NCBI GenBank assembly: GCA_016929205.1 | Contig: JAFGJF010000324.1 | Coordinates: 1 to 19,354 of the forward strand | Direction: 5' to 3' | Length of the DNA stretch: 19,354 nt | Origin: Anaerolineae bacterium | Lineage (GTDB): Bacteria; Chloroflexota; Anaerolineae; JAFGEY01 | In this document: positions 15,530-19,354 of the stretch, piece by piece | How positions within the stretch are numbered: the first letter of the stretch is position 1 | Layout of the letters: every line of letters starts with the position of its first letter | Notes under the pieces: generated by a model | Seen by the model: only the letters and a program-made list of their open reading frames with translations | Database searches by the model: none | Told to the model about the DNA's origin: nothing | Translations under genes and position numbers: made by a program

Positions 15530-16976
15530 GGTCTCCCACCAGGCCATGACCAATCTGAGCGCTATCGTCCTCACTATCGACGACGGTCTGGTTGGGTGCC
15601 CGTCATCTTATATCGCCGAGCAAGGTCTGCACACGATCGTCAGTGTGCCGTTGGTCGCCCAGGGCCAGGCGGTGGGTGTGTTGACTCTGGGGACGCCCAG
15701 AGCGAACGCTGTTCCACAACCCGAACTGGACCTCTTGACTGCCATCGGCCAACAGACCGGCATAGCCATCGAAAACGCGCGCCTGTACCAGGAGGCAGAG
15801 CGCCGGGCTGAAGAATTGACCCTGCTCCGCCAGGTGAGCATCTCTTTGACCTCGACGCTCGATCCGGACGAGATCTATGATCAGATCGCCGAGCAATCGA
15901 CCAAGCTGCTGGGCTGCCAGGTGGCGTGTATCGTGGTACCGGACAGAGAACAGCGCAAAATCGAGATCGTTTCCAGTTATGGCATAAGCAAATCGGCGAG
16001 CCACGTTCTGGAAACACAAACCGGGACGTTCAGCATCTTGGCCAATCTGACGATCGAGCAGCGATCGATCGCCATTGAAGACGTCCAAAACGATCCACGC
16101 GTTCCGCCTGCCTGGCGGGACAATGCCCGTGCCCTGTTGTGTTTGCCGATCTGGAGCGCAGAAGAACCATTAGGATTTCTGTTCCTGGCCGACCGGCAAG
16201 CGCCCCGGCGGTGGCGATCCGAGGAAATCGGGTTGATCGAAAGCTTTGTCAGCCGCGCCGCCGTCGCCCTGGTGAACGCCCGGCTGCACAAGCAACTTGA
16301 ATGGGCAGCCGCCTTGGAAGAACGCCAGCGCATTGCCGCCAATATGCACGATGGGCTGGCCCAGACTCTGAGTCTCGTGGGCTTAAAAGTCGATCAGGTC
16401 ACCGAATTGGTGGACAGCGGGTCCAGCCAGGATGCAGCCCGGGAATTGCACGACATACGTCAAACCGTCGAACAGGCATCAAGCCAGGTACGCCGCTCCA
16501 TTGCCAGCTTGCAGGAAACCCCTCAACCGCGCCGCTCTCTCCAAGATCTGCTGTCCGACCTGGTGGGTCAGTTTTTTGCAAGAGGTGGGCCGGTCATCGA
16601 GCTGGCACTCAACGTCAAGGAGCCGTTGTTCCTGTCGTCCGATCACAGAACACAAGTGTTGCCCATCGTACAGGAAGCGCTGCTAAACGCCCAGCGCCAC
16701 GCCAGGGCGCGACAGATCGCCCTCACGCTGTCGCGTCGCCGAGGTGACATCCGGATCACCGTGCAAGACGATGGACAAGGCTTTGATCCGGATGCGTTAC
16801 GCGACCAGGGGGGCCACTTTGGTTTGAGTATTATGCGCGCTCGGGCTGCCCGCATCGGCGGAAAACTCGAGATCGACGCCGAGCCGGGACAGGGCACACG
16901 CGTAAGCCTGAGTTGGACGCTAGCCGGTAACGGCGACCAAACACACACGATGCCGATTCAAATCTCGACACCGTAA
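15447..16976 (+). CDS. Histidine kinase GAF(partial)-GAF-HisKA_3-HATPase, probably N-terminally truncated
   Basis: The 509-residue frame begins inside a GAF domain: residues 3-112 match its second half (QEQCACYKV at 21-29, TIVSVPLVAQGQAVGVLTLG at 63-82, IAIENARLYQEAE at 106-118), but the first strand and helix are missing. A complete GAF (about 125-285) follows, then the NarX-type region with H301 in RIAANMHDGLAQTLSL and an ATPase with N414 (EALLNAQRHA), DDGQGF at 441-446 and GGHFGLSIM at 455-463. The catalytic motifs are intact, so kinase activity may survive. A TAG stop lies 9 nt upstream in frame, and the ATG has only a weak AGAG site. The cognate regulator follows 36 nt downstream. No membrane segment remains, unlike what the leader ORF suggests for the ancestral gene. 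Confidence 0.88.
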   Translation: MLTLQAHCLQDAQDQVAPAVQEQCACYKVSHQAMTNLSAIVLTIDDGLVGCPSSYIAEQGLHTIVSVPLVAQGQAVGVLTLGTPRANAVPQPELDLLTAIGQQTGIAIENARLYQEAERRAEELTLLRQVSISLTSTLDPDEIYDQIAEQSTKLLGCQVACIVVPDREQRKIEIVSSYGISKSASHVLETQTGTFSILANLTIEQRSIAIEDVQNDPRVPPAWRDNARALLCLPIWSAEEPLGFLFLADRQAPRRWRSEEIGLIESFVSRAAVALVNARLHKQLEWAAALEERQRIAANMHDGLAQTLSLVGLKVDQVTELVDSGSSQDAARELHDIRQTVEQASSQVRRSIASLQETPQPRRSLQDLLSDLVGQFFARGGPVIELALNVKEPLFLSSDHRTQVLPIVQEALLNAQRHARARQIALTLSRRRGDIRITVQDDGQGFDPDALRDQGGHFGLSIMRARAARIGGKLEIDAEPGQGTRVSLSWTLAGNGDQTHTMPIQISTP

Positions 16977-17012
16977 ACAATCGCACAGACAAGATCTTGA
17001 CGGGGGAAAACG

Positions 17013-17690
17013 ATGAGCAAAATCCGCGTGCTGCTGGTCGATGACCATCACCTGTTCCGTGAGGGGCTGGCCAATATCCTCAACACCCAACTGGATTTTG
17101 AGGTCGTTGGCGAGGCTGGCGATGGTCTGGAAGCCTTGATCAAGGCCCGGCAACTGGTGCCGGATCTGATCTTGATGGACGTTGGTATGCCGGGCTGCGA
17201 TGGCCTGGAGGCTACACAGCGGATCAAGCAAGAGTTCGGCGACGTGACAATCGTGATGCTCACCGTGCGCGATGAAAACGAAAAGCTGTTTGAGGCGATC
17301 CGCAACGGTGCTCAAGGCTACCTCTTGAAAAGCATTCGCTCGCGCGAGATGCTAAATCTGCTGCGGGGAGCCGTGCGGGGCAAAGCGGCGATCACCCCAT
17401 CGTTGGGCGGGCGCATGCTTCAAGAATTCCGCCGGGTCAGCCAGCGCGCCGTCCAGGATCCAACCCAGGAATCGGCGACGCTGATCGCCCGCGAACAGGA
17501 CATCCTCAGCCTGGTCGCCGAAGGCGCGACCAACAAAGAGATCGCCGACGCACTCGACGTCAGCATCCACACCGTCAAGAGTCACATGACCAAGATCCTG
17601 GCCAAGTTACACCTCGATCGAAGGCACGAAGCGGCCTCATTTGCCCTGCGCGAAGGGTTGATCTCACCATCCGGCGATATGCCCCGTTAA
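17013..17690 (+). CDS. NarL/LuxR-family response regulator
   Basis: This is a 225-residue regulator. The receiver (about 3-122) has D10-D11 (VLLVDDHHLFREGL), phosphoacceptor D56 (LILMDVGMP), T84 and K106 (YLLKSI). The LuxR-type helix-turn-helix (about 155-213) carries REQDILSLVAEGATNKEIAD and SIHTVKSHMTKILAKLHL. All phosphorylation residues are present, so it should be an active transcription regulator. It follows the HisKA_3 kinase by 36 nt with a GGGGGA site before the ATG, so the two form a standard pair. Its C terminus (ASFALREGLI) closely resembles that of the regulator at 4597-5259 (ALYALREGLA), as is usual in the family. A strong terminator follows about 65 nt after the stop. Confidence 0.94.
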   Translation: MSKIRVLLVDDHHLFREGLANILNTQLDFEVVGEAGDGLEALIKARQLVPDLILMDVGMPGCDGLEATQRIKQEFGDVTIVMLTVRDENEKLFEAIRNGAQGYLLKSIRSREMLNLLRGAVRGKAAITPSLGGRMLQEFRRVSQRAVQDPTQESATLIAREQDILSLVAEGATNKEIADALDVSIHTVKSHMTKILAKLHLDRRHEAASFALREGLISPSGDMPR

Positions 17691-17732
17691 CGAACCAACC
17701 ATTCTATACCTGCAAGAGTAGCCCATTTTTGT

Positions 17733-17748
17733 CAAGAGCTAGCTCTTG
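17733..17748. repeat. Perfect 16-bp palindrome upstream of the terminator
   Basis: CAAGAGCTAGCTCTTG reads identically on both strands. It lies 7 nt before the terminator stem and shares the AAGAGC/GCTCTT sequence with it, so its right half could pair with the left arm of the terminator instead. It could be a regulator-binding site, an antiterminator arm, or both. Confidence 0.6.
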
Positions 17749-17754
17749 GCCTGG

Positions 17755-17783
17755 AAAGAGCGATTGAAAAATCGCTCTTTTTT
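17755..17783 (+). terminator. Intrinsic terminator of the kinase/regulator operon
   Basis: A perfect 10-bp stem (AAAGAGCGAT / ATCGCTCTTT) with a TGAAAA loop ends in a run of six T. It lies about 65 nt past the regulator stop codon and should end transcription from the kinase operon. Confidence 0.85.
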
Positions 17784-17808
17784 CATACCTTGGCAGCCTC
17801 ATGGGTGA

Positions 17809-17838
17809 TTGATTCACGCCGTGTTTCCGTGATACGAT
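17809..17838 (+). promoter_or_regulatory. Candidate promoter of the pseudo-receiver gene
   Basis: TTGATT (17809-17814) and TACGAT (17833-17838) are separated by 18 nt, just after the terminator and about 35 nt upstream of the ATG at 17874. The position fits a fresh transcription unit. Confidence 0.45.
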
Positions 17839-17873
17839 AAAGGCAATGATGCCCACATTGGCAGGAGCAGCGC

Positions 17874-18332
17874 ATGGAGAAACAACCACTCGTCGTGCTT
17901 TTAGGAGATTCAGTGCTCATCGATGGTGTAGCTGCCGGCCTGGTCGGCGGCCAGGTACCGGATATGGTTCGAATCAACACCCTTACCGCCGACATCGTAG
18001 AACGCCTGAAATCCCTCCAGCCCGATTTGATCGTCTTTGAACTGGATGCGCCTCGCTCGTCATCCATCTTTGCCCTGCTCAGGGAGCAGCCTGGCATCCT
18101 GCTCCTGGGCCTCGACCTGGACTACAGCCAGGTGCTCGTGCTCAACAGCCAGCAACATATCACCCAGACGATGAGTGATTTGTATCAAATCGTTCAAACC
18201 CAAGCTAACGAACAAGCTCGTTTATCGAAAGGAGGTGGATCAGCCGAACAGGACGAGCGCAAACCTCTGACAGAATCAGTATCAAACGGCTTTTCAAACG
18301 AACAAACGACCTTTAGGGTTCACTTTTCCTAA
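17874..18332 (+). CDS. Receiver-like protein of unknown function (pseudo-receiver)
   Basis: The 152-residue protein is not a recognised named family, but its first 110 residues align by eye with the NarL-type receiver encoded just upstream. VVLLGDSVLIDGVAAGL (7-23) matches the first strand and helix, PDLIVFELDAP (50-60) matches the phosphorylation strand, and PGILLLGLDLD (73-83) matches strand 4. Glu56 occupies the phosphoacceptor position, only one residue of the acidic pair survives (D12), and the conserved Thr is replaced by Gly. It should therefore not be phosphorylated in the normal way; Glu can mimic the phosphorylated state. The tail (about 118-152) is polar and probably disordered. 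AGGAG lies 8 nt before the ATG. The TAA stop forms the first bases of a long stem-loop. Confidence 0.78.
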   Translation: MEKQPLVVLLGDSVLIDGVAAGLVGGQVPDMVRINTLTADIVERLKSLQPDLIVFELDAPRSSSIFALLREQPGILLLGLDLDYSQVLVLNSQQHITQTMSDLYQIVQTQANEQARLSKGGGSAEQDERKPLTESVSNGFSNEQTTFRVHFS

Positions 18333-18382
18333 CAGGCACAAGGCCATCGACATCTGATCAAATGTCGATCTGGTGCCTGTTA
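18330..18382. repeat. Two-part inverted repeat forming a 53-nt stem-loop
   Basis: Outer arms TAACAGGCAC (18330-18339) and GTGCCTGTTA (18373-18382) are perfectly complementary. Inner arms ATCGACAT (18346-18353) and ATGTCGAT (18362-18369) are also perfect, around an 8-nt loop with a small asymmetric bulge. The element begins with the stop codon of the pseudo-receiver and ends just before the ribosome binding site of the next gene. No T run follows, so it is not a classical terminator. Confidence 0.75.
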
Positions 18383-18387
18383 CAAGC

Positions 18388-18394
18388 AGGGAGG
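18388..18394 (+). promoter_or_regulatory. Ribosome binding site deciding the secreted-protein start
   Basis: AGGGAGG lies 9 nt before the ATG at 18404. It supports that start over the in-frame ATGs at 18362 (inside the stem-loop), 18395 and 18398. Confidence 0.6.
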
Positions 18395-18403
18395 ATGATG
18401 GAA

Positions 18404-18817
18404 ATGACTATCTCTAGATCGAGAATAACGTATGGGCTCGTGCTCGTCCTGCTGGCATCATTGCTGTTCACCACGATGCCGGCGTTCTCTCAAAGCGGCA
18501 CCGGCTCCGCCTACGACAGGCTCGGACTGTTTACAACCCCACTCTACGCTGGCCAAACTATCGATGCCGGCACGGTGAGGGTGTGGAACTCGCCCCAAAA
18601 ACTCATGATCCAAGTCGACACAGCGGACAACTGGTCGATTGCCGAGATACATATCTATGTTGGCTACCCCGATACCAGTCCGCTGCCAACGACCAAAAAG
18701 GGCAGCCCGATACCGGGCCAGTTTCCCTACAAGCGTGATTACGGCAAAGATCCCGTTCGCCAGCACGCACTGGTCCTCGATCTCAAAGAAGATCTGGGAT
18801 TCAGTTGGGGGTCCTGA
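18404..18817 (+). CDS. Secreted protein with a short extracellular domain, probably C-terminally truncated
   Basis: The frame encodes 137 residues from the chosen ATG. Residues 1-30 form a Sec signal peptide: positively charged MTISRSR, a hydrophobic stretch (GLVLVLLASLLF), and a likely cleavage site after MPAFS. The mature part contains LYAGQTIDAGTVRVWN, a Trp-centred strand (ADNWSIAEIHIYVG) and KKGSPIPGQFPYKRDYGKDP. This pattern recalls a domain in bacterial surface and secreted proteins that I know only by sequence resemblance. In the relatives I recall, the chain continues after the final hydrophobic strand, but here it stops at DLGFSWGS. A transposase remnant begins immediately downstream, so truncation by an insertion or deletion is likely. 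The function is unknown; it should be exported. Confidence 0.65.
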   Translation: MTISRSRITYGLVLVLLASLLFTTMPAFSQSGTGSAYDRLGLFTTPLYAGQTIDAGTVRVWNSPQKLMIQVDTADNWSIAEIHIYVGYPDTSPLPTTKKGSPIPGQFPYKRDYGKDPVRQHALVLDLKEDLGFSWGS

Positions 18818-18834
18818 TTGACTGACAAAACTCT

Positions 18835-19220
18835 CTACAAACAGATAACTGACGCCAAGTCAGTAATGACGAACTGAAAGTTAGGCATCGCCTTCTTGGC
18901 GAATTGTATTCGAGACGCTCTGGCTGGTTCTGGGTCAGGCATACCAGACAAGTACAATGAGGTGATCAATGCCCATCCTTTGCTAAAGCATGTTTGACCC
19001 ATTGCCAGCCAATCTTGAGATAACTGTTTCCGCGAAACCAATGTGGGTCGACCAGCCGTCGCTTGCCCTGTTCGACTACAACAGTGCCTTGCGAAACCAA
19101 GAAAAGAGTAGCGACCGCCAGAATGAAACAGATTCGTTCCAGAGCTTTGGCATCACGAATCAAAAAAGCTTCCAACTGAAAGCCATTGGATTTGTCATCC
19201 AAAAAGATTATACCATAACT
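18835..19220 (-). pseudogene. IS4-type transposase C-terminal remnant, frameshifted
   Basis: Two overlapping minus-strand frames together resemble the C-terminal end of an IS4-like DDE transposase. The first has LDDKSNGFQLEAFLIRDAKA, a hydrophobic helix, then GKRRLVDPHW and LKIGWQWVKHALAKDGH. After a one-base frameshift near 18975 the second has LITSLYLSGMPDPEPARAS and ends at 18835. The Lys of DDKSNG fits the K of the YREK signature; the Glu seven residues before it is missing (Gly) and an in-frame stop lies at 19242-19244, so the catalytic N-terminal part is gone. This is a dead fragment. The family is assigned from remembered motif patterns. Confidence 0.6.
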
Positions 19221-19283
19221 AGCGCATACGCATTGTAAATTTCATGTAAAATCTGCATTGATCAACAGCATCTTGTTGCACGA

Positions 19284-19354
19284 TCAAAAGATTTCATTCA
19301 AGATCCTGCCCATTGCGGCGATCAACAAGTCGGCGTCGCTCTCGGCAAACGGCA
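19284..19354 (-). CDS. C-terminal 22 codons of an unidentified protein (cut by window edge)
   Basis: From the right edge the minus strand is open for 22 codons (PFAESDADLLIAAMGRILNE followed by IF) to a TGA at 19284-19286. Codon use is GC-rich, like the genes in this window and unlike the adjacent AT-rich stretch. The helix-like ending would suit several enzyme families, including PLP-dependent aminotransferases, but the fragment is too short to name. Confidence 0.4.
   Translation of the reverse strand, partial: PFAESDADLLIAAMGRILNEIF

Noticed and set aside
18847..18863. ACTGAC/GTCAGT hairpin as an insertion-sequence end
   Set aside because: The arms are only 6 bp, it lies at one side only, and no matching copy was found near 19220-19290.
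18990..19238. 82-codon plus-strand frame
   Set aside because: It is opposite the transposase remnant, which has recognisable transposase motifs; the plus-strand frame has none.

Overview
The window carries a dense block of signal-transduction genes on mid-GC DNA. Multi-PAS/GAF hybrid kinases, NarL-type kinase/regulator pairs and a CheR-TPR chemosensory operon together suggest a Chloroflexota bacterium (Anaerolineae or Caldilineae-like). No rRNA or other marker gene is present, so this placement is inference.

Region A (1-4463, minus strand, read right to left) is a chemosensory operon: a degenerate receiver protein, CheW, a CheR methyltransferase with a TPR tail, a second CheW, and a dCache-HAMP chemoreceptor that runs off the left edge. 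The CheW / CheR-TPR / CheW / receptor set resembles Wsp or other 'alternative cellular function' chemosensory systems. CheA and CheB are not visible and would be expected beyond the left edge.

Region B (4597-14991, minus strand) is a four-gene operon with junctions of 13 nt, 15 nt and a 4-nt overlap: a membrane HisKA_2 sensor kinase, a 1562-residue hybrid kinase (REC-GAF-seven PAS-HisKA-HATPase-REC), a REC-GAF-GAF-HisKA_3 kinase, and a NarL/LuxR-type response regulator. Receivers sit at the N terminus of kinases two and three, so a kinase-to-kinase chain ending in transcriptional control is plausible. A good sigma-70-like promoter lies upstream of the first gene.

Region C (about 15000-17690) is a divergent intergenic region followed on the plus strand by a second HisKA_3 kinase / NarL regulator pair. 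The kinase starts inside a GAF domain. Just upstream is a short ORF with its own strong ribosome binding site whose sequence looks like the membrane N terminus of such a kinase. The two are one base out of frame at an A5 tract, which suggests an internally deleted, frameshifted sensor gene.

Region D (17691-19354) starts with a strong intrinsic terminator preceded by repeats that could form a competing hairpin. It then holds a NarL-like pseudo-receiver with Glu at the phosphorylation position, a long two-part stem-loop, a short and probably truncated secreted protein, an IS4-type transposase remnant on the minus strand, and the last 22 codons of an unidentified minus-strand gene at the right edge. 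This end of the window appears to have been rearranged by a mobile element.
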